Below are positions 46,117 through 54,062 of a DNA stretch of 64,000 nucleotides, piece by piece; the first letter of the stretch is position 1; each line of letters begins with the position of its first letter. The stretch comes from Neobacillus cucumis. GTDB lineage: Bacteria; Bacillota; Bacilli; Bacillales_B; DSM-18226. The DNA is taken from the NCBI RefSeq assembly GCF_016107705.1, contig NZ_JAEHGC010000010.1:127832-191831 (forward strand). Reading direction: 5' to 3'. Under the pieces are notes generated by a model, which was not told where the DNA came from, did not search any database, and saw nothing but the letters and a program-made list of their open reading frames with translations. The translations under genes and the position numbers were made by a program.

Positions 46117-47532
46117 TTGTGCCTCTTGTAAATATTCGAAAACAGCCTTAACAGCAGCTTCCCCTTGGTCAATACAATCGGGGACACCTACACCTTCATA
46201 GGAAGCTCCAGCCAAGAATACTCCAGGTAATTCTTCTTTTATATGTTTCTTAATGGTTTCAAGCCTTTGTTTATGCCCTACCGTATATTGTGGCATGGCA
46301 TTTTTCCAGCGAGAAACAACGGCAAAATCAGGTTCCATTGAAATATCCATAGTTTTGTTCAAATCATCTAGAACAAACTTAATAATTTGATCATCTGAGA
46401 GTTCAACAATGGTCTCATCCCCCGCTCTTCCCACATAACACCGGAGCAAAACTTTTCCTTTAGGAGTGGAATGCTCCCATTTTTTATGTGTCCACGTACA
46501 GGCAGTAATTGAATAATCACTATTTCGAGAAACTACAAACCCTGTACCGTCAATATCCCTTTTAATTGCCTCTTTTGGAAAAGCTAAGGCAACCGTTGCG
46601 ACTGATGTTGAGGGAACTGATTTAAACGGGTCAAAAAATTTATAGTGCGAGAACATGGACTGTGTCACCTTATGAGGGGTTGCTGCTATGATACAATCAG
46701 CTGCCAATGTTTCTCCATTGTTCAAAAAGATTTCATAGCATTTGTTTACCTTCGTGATTTTATCCACACGATGCCCTTTTAAAATCGAATGAGGATCCAA
46801 TTTCGCTTCGATGGCTTCACCGAACGACTGAAGTCCTGTTTTAAAGGTCAAAAAGCCGCCCTTTCCCTTTTGAGTGTTGACAGGTTTTTTCGGTTGGGCC
46901 GGGGCAGATTTTTTCATCCCGATAATCAAGCTGCGATACTTCTGCTCGACCTCATAAAATTGCGGGAAGGTTGACATCAAACTTAAATGATCAATATCAC
47001 CCGCATAGATTCCTGATAAGAGTGGCTCAATTAAATTCTCCACTACTTCATTACCCAATCTTCTTCGAAAAAAGTCACCCAATGATTGGTCCTGGCCACT
47101 TTGGGATTTCGGCAAAATAAAATCAGCAGCCGCTCTAACTTTACCGGGAAGAGAAAATAATTTCGTTGTAATAAACGGACCAATCTCAGTTGGAATTCCC
47201 ATGATGGATCCGCCTGGCATGGAATGCAGTTCCTCATTGACCAAGACATATGATTTACCGGTTGAGTTTGGAACCAATTGATGATCCATGCCCACTTCCT
47301 TGGCCAGGCGGATAATGCTCGTTTTCCGCGCCAAAAAGGAATCCGGGCCCCTTTCAATTGTGAAGCCGTCCCTCACAACGGTTTGCATTTTTCCTCCGAG
47401 ACGGTGGGAAGCTTCAATTAACATGACCTCGATTGGCAATTGATTTTCTCTTATTGTTTTTTGAAGATAGAAGGCTGCCGCGAGCCCGGCAATTCCACCC
47501 CCAATGATGGCAACCTTTTGTTTTTCCGCCAC
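46096..47532 (-). CDS. hemY: coproporphyrinogen III oxidase (HemY/CgoX)
   Basis: A 478-residue FAD-dependent oxidase that makes coproporphyrin III in the Gram-positive haem route. It has the FAD dinucleotide motif IIGGGIAGLAAAFYL near 10-24 (from this start), ERGPDSFL, and the C-terminal GVFLAGASYEGVGVPDCI. I use the GTG at 47532, six bases after AAGGTG; another GTG at 47541 is inside that site. It is the last gene of the hemE-hemH-hemY order, 31 bp after hemH. Confidence 0.94.
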   Translation of the reverse strand: MAEKQKVAIIGGGIAGLAAAFYLQKTIRENQLPIEVMLIEASHRLGGKMQTVVRDGFTIERGPDSFLARKTSIIRLAKEVGMDHQLVPNSTGKSYVLVNEELHSMPGGSIMGIPTEIGPFITTKLFSLPGKVRAAADFILPKSQSGQDQSLGDFFRRRLGNEVVENLIEPLLSGIYAGDIDHLSLMSTFPQFYEVEQKYRSLIIGMKKSAPAQPKKPVNTQKGKGGFLTFKTGLQSFGEAIEAKLDPHSILKGHRVDKITKVNKCYEIFLNNGETLAADCIIAATPHKVTQSMFSHYKFFDPFKSVPSTSVATVALAFPKEAIKRDIDGTGFVVSRNSDYSITACTWTHKKWEHSTPKGKVLLRCYVGRAGDETIVELSDDQIIKFVLDDLNKTMDISMEPDFAVVSRWKNAMPQYTVGHKQRLETIKKHIKEELPGVFLAGASYEGVGVPDCIDQGEAAVKAVFEYLQEAQEEAVHP

Positions 47533-47563
47533 GGACGTCACCTTCTTCCTACTTGAATTCCCT

Positions 47564-48496
47564 TCAATCCGTTAACGTTTTTAAAATTACGCCAGCTAAG
47601 CAATCAATAAATTCATCTTTGGCATTCGGCATTTCCGGGCGATAGTATGTTGCCCCCACCTCATCTGTGACTCTTTTACATTCAATATCATTATCATAAA
47701 GAACTTCAAGATGATCACAAACAAACCCAACAGGTGCATAAACAAATGCCTTGTAGTGATTTTTTTTGAATAAATCTCTTGTTAAATCCTGAACATCGGG
47801 GCCTAACCATGGTTCTGGAGTGTTCCCCGCACTCTGCCAGCCAATTTCATATTTATTAATGCCGGCTTGTGAAGCAATTAAATCTGCTGTTTCTTGAAGC
47901 TGTTTAGGATATGGGTCGCCAAATTGGAGGATTTTTTCCGGCAGGCTATGGGCTGAAACAATTAGAACAGCATTTTCCTTTTCATCCTCCGGCATTTGCT
48001 GATATATCCCCTTAAGCTTCCCTGCCCAATAATCAATGAATTTAGGTTCTTGATACCAGCTTTCAATCGAAGTAATCTTTAGTCCGCCTAATTTTTCCGC
48101 TTCTTCAACTGCTCTCCCATTATAGGATTTAACACTAAAAGTTGAAAAATGAGGAGCAAGTACAATACTAATAGCTTCTTCTATTCCATCTTTATGCATT
48201 TGTTTAACAGCATCTTCAATAAATGGTTGAATATGCTTTAATCCAAGATACATTTTAAATTCCACTTGATCCTGGATTTTATTTAAATGTTCTTCAAGTT
48301 TTTCTGCCTGTTCGAGCGTAATTTTTGCAAGCGGGGAAATGCCGCCAATTGCTTCATAGCGATTACGAAGGTCTTCGAGCATTTCATCCGTTGGCCTCCG
48401 TCCATGACGAATATGTGTATAATAGCGTTCAAGATCTTCTATTTGATATGGGGTACCATATGCCATTACAAGCAGACCCATTTTTCTTTTTGTCAT
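47564..48496 (-). CDS. hemH: coproporphyrin ferrochelatase (HemH/CpfC)
   Basis: A 310-residue enzyme that inserts iron into coproporphyrin III. Family features are [12 protein letters not shown] near 6-17, the catalytic His in [13 protein letters not shown] near 180-192, and the Glu in [16 protein letters not shown] near 256-271. The ATG at 48496 is seven bases after GAGGTG; a GTG three codons earlier overlaps that site. It is the middle gene of the hem operon. Confidence 0.95.
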   Translation of the reverse strand: MTKRKMGLLVMAYGTPYQIEDLERYYTHIRHGRRPTDEMLEDLRNRYEAIGGISPLAKITLEQAEKLEEHLNKIQDQVEFKMYLGLKHIQPFIEDAVKQMHKDGIEEAISIVLAPHFSTFSVKSYNGRAVEEAEKLGGLKITSIESWYQEPKFIDYWAGKLKGIYQQMPEDEKENAVLIVSAHSLPEKILQFGDPYPKQLQETADLIASQAGINKYEIGWQSAGNTPEPWLGPDVQDLTRDLFKKNHYKAFVYAPVGFVCDHLEVLYDNDIECKRVTDEVGATYYRPEMPNAKDEFIDCLAGVILKTLTD

Positions 48497-48587
48497 GATT
48501 TGCACCTCTTTTTAAGTCTCTATTGACAACTCACTATATTGTGCCAAAAAAATAATCATCTTACCAATTTTAACACTTCAATGGTAA

Positions 48588-49634
48588 TTACCGACTTAAT
48601 TTCGATGCAGAATATTCATGGATAAAAGCAGTTAGTCTTTTCAATGTATCAGGGTTAACAGAAGGGAAGACTCCATGTCCAAGATTAAAAATATATCCAT
48701 CCTGTGCCATACCTTGGTCTAAAATGGCTTTTGCTCTTTCCTCAATAACCTCCCAAGGAGCGAGCAAAATGGCAGGGTCTAAATTCCCTTGAACCGTTTT
48801 ATGAATCCCCATTTCTCTTGCCTGCTGAATCGGCATACGCCAATCCAATCCAACTACATCGAGCGGAAGGTCATTCCATTCCAACGCTAGATGGCTTGCG
48901 CCCACACCAAACATAATAAGCGGAACATTTTCTTCCCTAAGGGAGGCGAAAATTCGGTTCATGATTGGCTTTATAAAAATTCGGTAATCTTCAACATTGA
49001 GGGCTCCAACCCATGAGTCAAAAATTTGAATCGCTCTTGCCCCTGCATTGATTTGAGCTTTTACGTATGTAATAATCATATCGCCAAGCTTTTCCATTAA
49101 AGCAAACCAAGCCTTTGGTTCTGCATACATAAATGCTTTCGTTTTGTTATAATTTTTTGAAGGCCCGCCTTCAATCATATAACTGGCGAGTGTAAATGGC
49201 GCACCAGAAAAGCCAATTAACGGAACACTCAACTGTTCCTGTGTTAATAGTTTAATGGTTTCTAATACATAGGGAACATCGTCCTCCGGAGAGATTTCCC
49301 CTAGTTTTTCCACATCCGCTAAGGATTGAATGGGATTTGAGATGACAGGACCAATTCCGCCTTTAATCTCAACCTCCACCCCTAATGCTGGCAGCGGCGT
49401 CATAATGTCTTTATAAAGAATTGCGGCATCAACATTATAATTCTCAACAGGAAGGCGAGTTACATAAGCACATAGCTCCGGTTGATGGGTAATCTCAAAT
49501 AAGGAGTATTTCTCTTTAATTTCTCTATACTCCGGCTGTGAGCGTCCGGCTTGTCTCATATACCAAACTGGAACATAGTCCGTCTTCTCTCCTCTTGCTG
49601 CTTTTAAAAATGTCTCGTTTATCACTTTTGACAT
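48588..49634 (-). CDS. hemE: uroporphyrinogen decarboxylase HemE
   Basis: A 348-residue enzyme that converts uroporphyrinogen III to coproporphyrinogen III. Signatures are [16 protein letters not shown] near 21-36 and [18 protein letters not shown] near 139-156, with the catalytic Asp in [11 protein letters not shown]. It is the first gene of hemE-hemH-hemY and divergent from hmoB. Confidence 0.96.
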   Translation of the reverse strand: MSKVINETFLKAARGEKTDYVPVWYMRQAGRSQPEYREIKEKYSLFEITHQPELCAYVTRLPVENYNVDAAILYKDIMTPLPALGVEVEIKGGIGPVISNPIQSLADVEKLGEISPEDDVPYVLETIKLLTQEQLSVPLIGFSGAPFTLASYMIEGGPSKNYNKTKAFMYAEPKAWFALMEKLGDMIITYVKAQINAGARAIQIFDSWVGALNVEDYRIFIKPIMNRIFASLREENVPLIMFGVGASHLALEWNDLPLDVVGLDWRMPIQQAREMGIHKTVQGNLDPAILLAPWEVIEERAKAILDQGMAQDGYIFNLGHGVFPSVNPDTLKRLTAFIHEYSASKLSR

Positions 49635-49906
49635 TTACGTAAATCCCCTTTCAAAACATGTCTGTTTTCCATTGTAATATATATAGCAGTAAAATAAAAC
49701 TTCACTGCAGCACAGTCTTGTGATGATCACACTCTTCACTATATCCATTATTCCTATTGGTGTATAGATAACTAGTATAAGTGTCAAAAAATAGTCGTTT
49801 TTACGTTTCATAAATGGTTTCATGTGGTAGGAGAAATATGTAAGCATGCAAAAAATGATTTTAGTATAAACTAATCCTTAATGAAACTTGAGCTGGAGTG
49901 ATGTAA

Positions 49907-50407
49907 ATGAACATTTATATGACAGTTGGCACATATGATTTTTTAAAAAGTATTGAAAATAAGTATCCCAGCGAAACCATGATTACGATGACAGGTGGAA
50001 ATGGTGCCTTACTACTGCATGAAACAAATGGAAAAACTGTTTTTCAGAAACCGAGAATTTATGAGGTATTTGAATCTGCGGGGGATATTCAAAATGGGAG
50101 TATGGTCATCCTAAGCAATTATCCGGTAACGGATGAAGGGCGCCCATTGTTTGAGCATTATTTTAAGAAGAAAGCGCAATCGATTGAAAACGAACAAGGA
50201 TTTATCGCGATTCGCGCCCTTCGACCAAAAGGCTCCAATACATATGCAATTTTAACTGTTTGGGAAAACGAAATGTCCTTTCATAGCTGGCAGAATACCT
50301 TATCCATTTCCACGCAGGAAGGAGAAGCGGTGGAAAATGGAATCGATACCCTTCCGCATATATTTGAGAGTGAACCCTATATTAGTCAATATTCAATCCC
50401 AAAATAG
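49907..50407 (+). CDS. hmoB: haem-degrading monooxygenase HmoB
   Basis: A 166-residue ABM-fold protein whose length and position (divergent from hemEHY) match HmoB (YhgC) of B. subtilis, which cleaves haem to release iron. The C-terminal half holds the ABM domain, with FIAIRALRPKGSNTYAILTVWENEMSFHSW (core YAILTVWENEMSFHSW) near 111-126. The N-terminal half is the extended domain specific to HmoB. The gap upstream holds a 13-bp palindrome with no assigned regulator. Confidence 0.88.
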   Translation: MNIYMTVGTYDFLKSIENKYPSETMITMTGGNGALLLHETNGKTVFQKPRIYEVFESAGDIQNGSMVILSNYPVTDEGRPLFEHYFKKKAQSIENEQGFIAIRALRPKGSNTYAILTVWENEMSFHSWQNTLSISTQEGEAVENGIDTLPHIFESEPYISQYSIPK

Positions 50408-50415
50408 GAACTTTT

Positions 50416-50446
50416 GGAATGGAGTAAGTCTCCATTCCATTTCTTT
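50416..50446 (+). terminator. terminator of hmoB
   Basis: GGAATGGAG / CTCCATTCC around a 5-base loop, followed by a T-rich tail. Confidence 0.75.
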
Positions 50447-50469
50447 TGGTAAGGCTCTGTTAGACTAGG

Positions 50470-50601
50470 TGTTGATTTCCGCTCCAGGCACTTCGCTTTC
50501 CGTGGGCGGTCCGGGGAGCCTCCTCGTCGCTTCGCTCCTGTGGGGTCTCCCCTGCCCCGTACTCCCACAGGAGTCTTCGTGCCTTCCGCTCCAACTCAAC
50601 G
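50470..50601 (+). repeat. structured intergenic repeat, copy C
   Basis: A full-length copy in the same orientation as copy A. Its inner arms read CTCCTGTGGG/CCCACAGGAG, where A and B read CTCCTGCGGG/CCCGCAGGAG: a C-to-T change on one arm is matched by G-to-A on the other. It is flanked outside by GGCTCTGTTA (50453) and TTAACACAGCC (50625), which look like wider terminal inverted repeats. Confidence 0.88.
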
Positions 50602-50720
50602 TTGTTTAAAACATAACATCGTCCTTTAACACAGCCCTTCCTTAAAAGCTTAATCCCTAAAATTTTTCTTACGCCTCCTCTCACCACTTTGGTGTTTTTT
50701 CATATTCTGTAAATACATCT

Positions 50721-50750
50721 AAGGGCGAATGACCCTATTCGCCTTTGGGT
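50721..50750 (+). promoter_or_regulatory. leader hairpin before the YhfA-like permease gene
   Basis: AAGGGCGAAT and its complement ATTCGCCTTT around a 5-to-6-base loop end about 20 bp before the permease ATG at 50772. There is no T-run, so it may affect translation or mRNA stability. Confidence 0.45.
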
Positions 50751-50771
50751 GAATGAAAGGAGGTTAGTACT

Positions 50772-52169
50772 ATGCTAGTTGAGCTCACGGCTCTCCATTG
50801 GATATATGTTGTCTTTATTGCTTTGATCATTGGCTTTATGGTGATGAGAAGAGATACTGCCCTTGTCTGTATCGCTGGGATTTTCTTAATTGCGATTACG
50901 GCCACCGGTTCATTAAGTGCTTCTGTCAGCAGTATTTTTAACAGTTTTGCTTATGCTATATCAGAGCTTTTATCTACTATTTTAGTTATTTCGATAATAG
51001 TTGGAATGAGTAAGACCTTAACAGATACCGGAATTAACGATGTTATGATTTCCCCTTTTACAAAATTAATCCGAAACCCTACTCTTGCTTATTGGACTAT
51101 TGGTATTTTGATGATGATTATCTCATGGTTTTTCTGGCCTTCTCCGGCTGTAGCTTTGTTAGGAGCTGTCCTTCTTCCTGTTGCGATTCGGGCCGGACTT
51201 CCAGCACTTGCTGTTGCAATGGCAATGAATCTGTTTGGTCATGGAATTGCACTATCAGGAGACTTTGTTATTCAAGCTGCACCGAAATTAACCTCTGATG
51301 CCGCCGGACTTCCCATTCAGGATGTAATTGATGCAAGTATCCCATTAGTATTTGTCATGGGGCTTGTAACAACCTTAACCGCCTTCTACTTTATTAAAAG
51401 GGATATGAAACGAGGTACACTTACACTCAACTCTTCCGTTGTAGATGAATCCAGTACGGAAACCTCTGAAAAACCAGCCCTTTTATCCACTGCCCAAAAA
51501 CGCTTTTTTGCAATCTTAGTTCCCCTTCTTTTTGCAGCTGACGTGGCAGCTATGTCAATCCTTAAATTGCAGGGCGGTGATGCAACCGCTTTAATTGGCG
51601 GCACCTCCATCCTTATCTTGTTATTAATTACGATGACAGGTCATAAGGGCAAGGGTCTGGAACAAACAACCCAATATTTAATAGAGGGATTTCAGTTTGG
51701 TTTTAAGGTGTTTGGTCCGGTAATCCCAATCGCAGCTTTCTTCTATTTGGGCGATGCTGGATTTACCAAAATCATCGGGGAATTTTTACCAAAAGGCTCG
51801 CAGGGTATTGTCAATGATCTTGGTGTAGCATTAGCCAATATCGTGCCATTAAGTAAAGCTGTTGGCGCTGTTACATTGACAACCGTGGGTGCGATTACAG
51901 GATTGGATGGTTCAGGCTTCTCAGGAATTTCCCTTGCCGGGTCTGTTGCGCATCTGTTTGCTATTGCAATTGGCAAAGGTGCTGCGACGCTTACTGCTCT
52001 TGGGCAAATTGCCGCCATTTGGGTAGGGGGCGGAACTCTAGTCCCGTGGGCGTTAATCCCTGCTGCCGCCATTTGTAATGTTGACCCGTTCGAATTGGCA
52101 AGAAGAAACCTTGTCCCTGTTTTAATTGGTTTAGTGGTAACAACAATCGTAGCAATGTTTTTGATTTAA
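50772..52169 (+). CDS. YhfA-like permease
   Basis: A 465-residue integral membrane protein with about 11-12 hydrophobic segments. It resembles the ion-transporter-type permeases annotated YhfA in B. subtilis (463 residues), also beside the hem genes. Its substrate is unknown. Conserved-looking loops include FWPSPAVALLGAVLLPVA and GHGIALSGDFVIQAAP. The next gene in the same direction was an M20 amidohydrolase, now broken; such pairs usually handle amino-acid or peptide derivatives. The ATG follows AAAGGAGG. Confidence 0.78.
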   Translation: MLVELTALHWIYVVFIALIIGFMVMRRDTALVCIAGIFLIAITATGSLSASVSSIFNSFAYAISELLSTILVISIIVGMSKTLTDTGINDVMISPFTKLIRNPTLAYWTIGILMMIISWFFWPSPAVALLGAVLLPVAIRAGLPALAVAMAMNLFGHGIALSGDFVIQAAPKLTSDAAGLPIQDVIDASIPLVFVMGLVTTLTAFYFIKRDMKRGTLTLNSSVVDESSTETSEKPALLSTAQKRFFAILVPLLFAADVAAMSILKLQGGDATALIGGTSILILLLITMTGHKGKGLEQTTQYLIEGFQFGFKVFGPVIPIAAFFYLGDAGFTKIIGEFLPKGSQGIVNDLGVALANIVPLSKAVGAVTLTTVGAITGLDGSGFSGISLAGSVAHLFAIAIGKGAATLTALGQIAAIWVGGGTLVPWALIPAAAICNVDPFELARRNLVPVLIGLVVTTIVAMFLI

Positions 52170-52176
52170 TATCGGT

Positions 52177-52212
52177 AAAGAGGCTAGTGGAATCCAGCCT
52201 CTTTTTTTATTT
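52177..52212 (+). terminator. terminator of the permease gene
   Basis: AGAGGCT / AGCCTCT around a 10-base loop, followed by seven Ts. Confidence 0.8.
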
Positions 52213-52279
52213 ATTCTAGATATATATTAATTATTATTAAAATAGGATAAAAATAGTTTGATAATCTTGGAGGGATTTC

Positions 52280-52502
52280 ATGCTTAATAATATACACTAA
52301 ATTGGAGGGTTACTTTGAGGATTTGGTTGCAATTCGCAGTTACTTGCATCAACATCCTGAACTATCCTTTAAGGAATATCGCACAGCAGAGTTCATTCAA
52401 GATTTTTATGAAAAACTAGGGATTGAAGTAAAAGGAAATGTTGGCGGCAATGGTGTAATCGCAAAAATTTGGAACCTATTTTATGTTCAAATTCGCTTAT
52501 AA
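52280..52502 (+). pseudogene. broken M20 amidohydrolase (N-terminal remnant)
   Basis: An ATG at 52280 after TTGGAGGG reads MLNNIH and then meets a stop. One base later in frame, the text continues as KLEGYFEDLVAIRSYLHQHPELSFKEY, the N-terminus of an M20-type aminoacylase/amidohydrolase (about 390 residues when whole). A single inserted T near 52298 explains the shift. Similarity ends at about NGVIAKI (52470), after which the frame runs into unrelated codons and a stop. The catalytic and metal-binding parts are absent. The break marks the left edge of the metal-stress region. Confidence 0.85.
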
Positions 52503-52543
52503 GCTTATTAGGCTGAATTCACTAAAAATTCTTGAATAAAAAA

Positions 52544-52577
52544 GAGCTTAGAAAACGTTTTAAAACGTTCCAAGCTC
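52544..52577. terminator. hairpin after the amidohydrolase remnant
   Basis: GAGCTT / AAGCTC enclose two AAAACGTT units. The stem is long with one mismatch; a weak terminator or a junction relic. Confidence 0.5.
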
Positions 52578-52655
52578 AAAAATCAGAGATATTCTTTTCT
52601 CCCATGTTGCTAAACCGAAAATTAAACTGAGATCATATGATTTTCATATAGTTAT

Positions 52656-52690
52656 AATAAAGGAATAGGCAAATCCTACTCCTTTATTTT
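52656..52690 (-). terminator. terminator of the two small secreted/membrane genes
   Basis: AATAAAGGA-type arms (14 bp, one mismatch) lie past the stop at 52696 on the minus strand. Confidence 0.65.
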
Positions 52691-52695
52691 CTTTT

Positions 52696-52935
52696 TTAAT
52701 TTGCTTTTGTTAAGGTTATTATTTTTTGATTCTCTAGGTTCTTTAAAGATCTAACTTCATCTGCTAGCTGCCTATTTTGCTCCTGCAAATTTAGAAGTTG
52801 CATTTGCAAAGATTTAATTTCATTAGATTGATTGTTAAAGTGTTTTGTATGTCCTTCTTTGTAACTTCCTTTATGCATCCCTTTCATACAGAACAATATC
52901 ATTAGAGGACATAGTAGTAATAATAACCATTGCAT
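52696..52935 (-). CDS. small membrane protein with coiled coil
   Basis: A 79-residue protein with an N-terminal membrane segment (MQWLLLLLCPLMILFCMKG), a short Gly/His stretch (HKGSYKEGHTKH) and a coiled coil (about 33-65, SLQMQLLNLQEQNRQLADEV). It resembles the DUF2933-like short proteins found in metal-resistance loci of bacilli, but I cannot confirm the family. An ATG at 52947 is also possible, though it abuts its GGAG. It follows the next gene by about 20 bp in the same direction. Confidence 0.65.
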   Translation of the reverse strand: MQWLLLLLCPLMILFCMKGMHKGSYKEGHTKHFNNQSNEIKSLQMQLLNLQEQNRQLADEVRSLKNLENQKIITLTKAN

Positions 52936-52955
52936 ATTATTTTTCATCTCCGTTA

Positions 52956-53138
52956 TTAGTTGATATCCCCACAAGCTTTCAGCATTTTTTTTCCCTCAAG
53001 AGAATTCATTGCTTCCATTATCTTTTTCGTTCCATTGCCATTCATCATGTTATTTGGATTTTCCGCATGAACGAACTGACCGACTATAAATAATGATGCC
53101 AGTGCAATAGATGAAAAAATTACTATTTTCTTTTTCAT
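52956..53138 (-). CDS. small secreted protein, not recognised
   Basis: A 60-residue precursor with a clear signal peptide (MKKKIVIFSSIALASLFIVG, cleavage likely after HA near 25). The mature part is about 35 residues, Met/Asn-rich with one Cys (NNMMNGNGTKKIMEAMN...LKACGDIN). The ATG follows AGGGGAGAACGTAG. A half-copy of the TTTCTGCATA box (53205-53195) and a TATAAT lie upstream. Its company suggests an extracytoplasmic metal-stress role, an inference only. Confidence 0.6.
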   Translation of the reverse strand: MKKKIVIFSSIALASLFIVGQFVHAENPNNMMNGNGTKKIMEAMNSLEGKKMLKACGDIN

Positions 53139-53446
53139 CTACGTTCTCCCCTTTCCTTTCTTTTAAACCATTATAGACAATAAGTTTGAATAATCTATGC
53201 AGAAAAACTTGTTTATCAAGATTGCCATAGAATTATCACATTTGTATTTTCCAAATGTTTTCCTTTCAAATACAAGATGGCGGACATCTATTTACAGTTT
53301 GCTTAAGTAAATTAGATGGTGTTTTTCTTGATTTGTATCTTTTGTGAACATAATCTAAACTTCAAGGTTCTCCATAATTTCTGCATATTTTTCTTGTAAT
53401 CTATAAAGGAAGATAAGGATTTGATTAATGAGGAGGAGAAATTCTT
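53139..53446. other. divergent promoter region
   Basis: This 308-bp AT-rich gap between two small secreted-protein genes contains the half-site for the leftward gene (53195-53205) and the full direct-repeat promoter for the rightward gene. I see nothing else in it. Confidence 0.6.
53368..53402 (+). promoter_or_regulatory. direct-repeat operator and promoter of the Cys-rich secreted protein
   Basis: TTCTCCATAAT at 53368 and TTCTGCATATT at 53379 repeat with an 11-bp period. A -10 box TAATCT starts at 53397, nineteen bases after the first T of TTTCTGC. The same arrangement precedes the genes at 54063, 57325 and 63440. Confidence 0.7.
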
Positions 53447-53647
53447 ATGAAAAAGGTGATTGCAACATTAGCTTTTGTTTCAACGATGGCATTAGGAACT
53501 TCGGTTTTCGCTGCTGGTTCAAATGTAGCTGATTGTGCACATATGGATAAAGGTAAATGTGTTTCTATGTGTGCAAAAGAAATGAACCGTGGCGTTTCCG
53601 AATGTGCCACTTCGTCTGATTGCCCAATGACAACTGGATGTCAATAA
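53447..53647 (+). CDS. small secreted Cys-rich protein, likely metal-binding
   Basis: A 66-residue precursor: signal peptide 1-23 (MKKVIATLAFVSTMALGTSV...) and a mature part with six Cys and four Met (ADCAHMDKGKCVSMC, SECATSSDCPMTTGC). The ATG follows AGGAGGAG. The thiol/thioether content and the promoter shared with the multicopper oxidase and YdhK suggest binding of copper or another soft metal outside the cell. I do not recognise a named family. Confidence 0.7.
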   Translation: MKKVIATLAFVSTMALGTSVFAAGSNVADCAHMDKGKCVSMCAKEMNRGVSECATSSDCPMTTGCQ

Positions 53648-53677
53648 TATCAATCTCCATGATTTATGATAAAGAAC

Positions 53678-53706
53678 AAAAAAGAGACTTCTAGTCTCTT
53701 TTTTGT
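53678..53706. terminator. bidirectional terminator
   Basis: AAAAAAGAGACT / AGTCTCTTTTTT with a short loop, between the Cys-rich protein gene and the small ORF at 53719. Confidence 0.85.
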
Positions 53707-53718
53707 AGGGAAGAATAA

Positions 53719-53829
53719 TTAATTATTCGCTATAAGTACTTCTCCCAAATCAAGTTCTTTAGATTCACTTTCTCCATTTACTTCCTGAGCATTCTGAGAA
53801 AATTCATTAAAAATTCCCCCAAATGCCAT
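53719..53829 (-). CDS. possible 36-residue acidic peptide
   Basis: An open frame MAFGGIFNEFSQNAQEV... ending GEVLIANN. AAAGGAG lies 11 bases before the ATG, which is longer than ideal. A terminator follows the stop, and a plausible TTGACC lies about 110 bp upstream. The peptide is acidic in its second half and lacks a signal sequence or Cys. The layout resembles a single-gene unit, but size and spacing leave doubt. Confidence 0.4.
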   Translation of the reverse strand: MAFGGIFNEFSQNAQEVNGESESKELDLGEVLIANN

Positions 53830-53998
53830 TATTGTCTAGACTCCTTTAAAGTCACCTTCAATTCAAGCCCCCCTTTGGTAATCAAAATATGAAACAGAAA
53901 ACCTTAACGTGGTCAATTATTTTACCACAGGTTTGAAAATAACCGATGCTGTTTATCATTTTCATTAATAACCTGTTTTAAAGTGTACAATGTTAATA

Positions 53999-54033
53999 AT
54001 ATGCATATTTTCTGCACATTTTTTCTTTAAAAT
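53999..54033 (+). promoter_or_regulatory. direct-repeat operator and promoter of the histidine kinase operon
   Basis: ATATGCATATT at 53999 and TTCTGCACATT at 54010 repeat with an 11-bp period. TAAAAT at 54028-54033 starts nineteen bases after the first T of TTTCTGC. It suggests autoregulation of the two-component operon. Confidence 0.72.
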
Positions 54034-54062
54034 AAACTTATTAAACAAACAGGAGCTCGTTT

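Noticed and set aside
49719..49731. Fnr box upstream of hemE
   Set aside because: The half-sites match but the spacer is 3 bp rather than 6, and no -10 box lies at the right distance.
50386..50687. Minus-strand open frames over repeat copy C
   Set aside because: Same reason; the translated text simply follows the repeat's palindromes.
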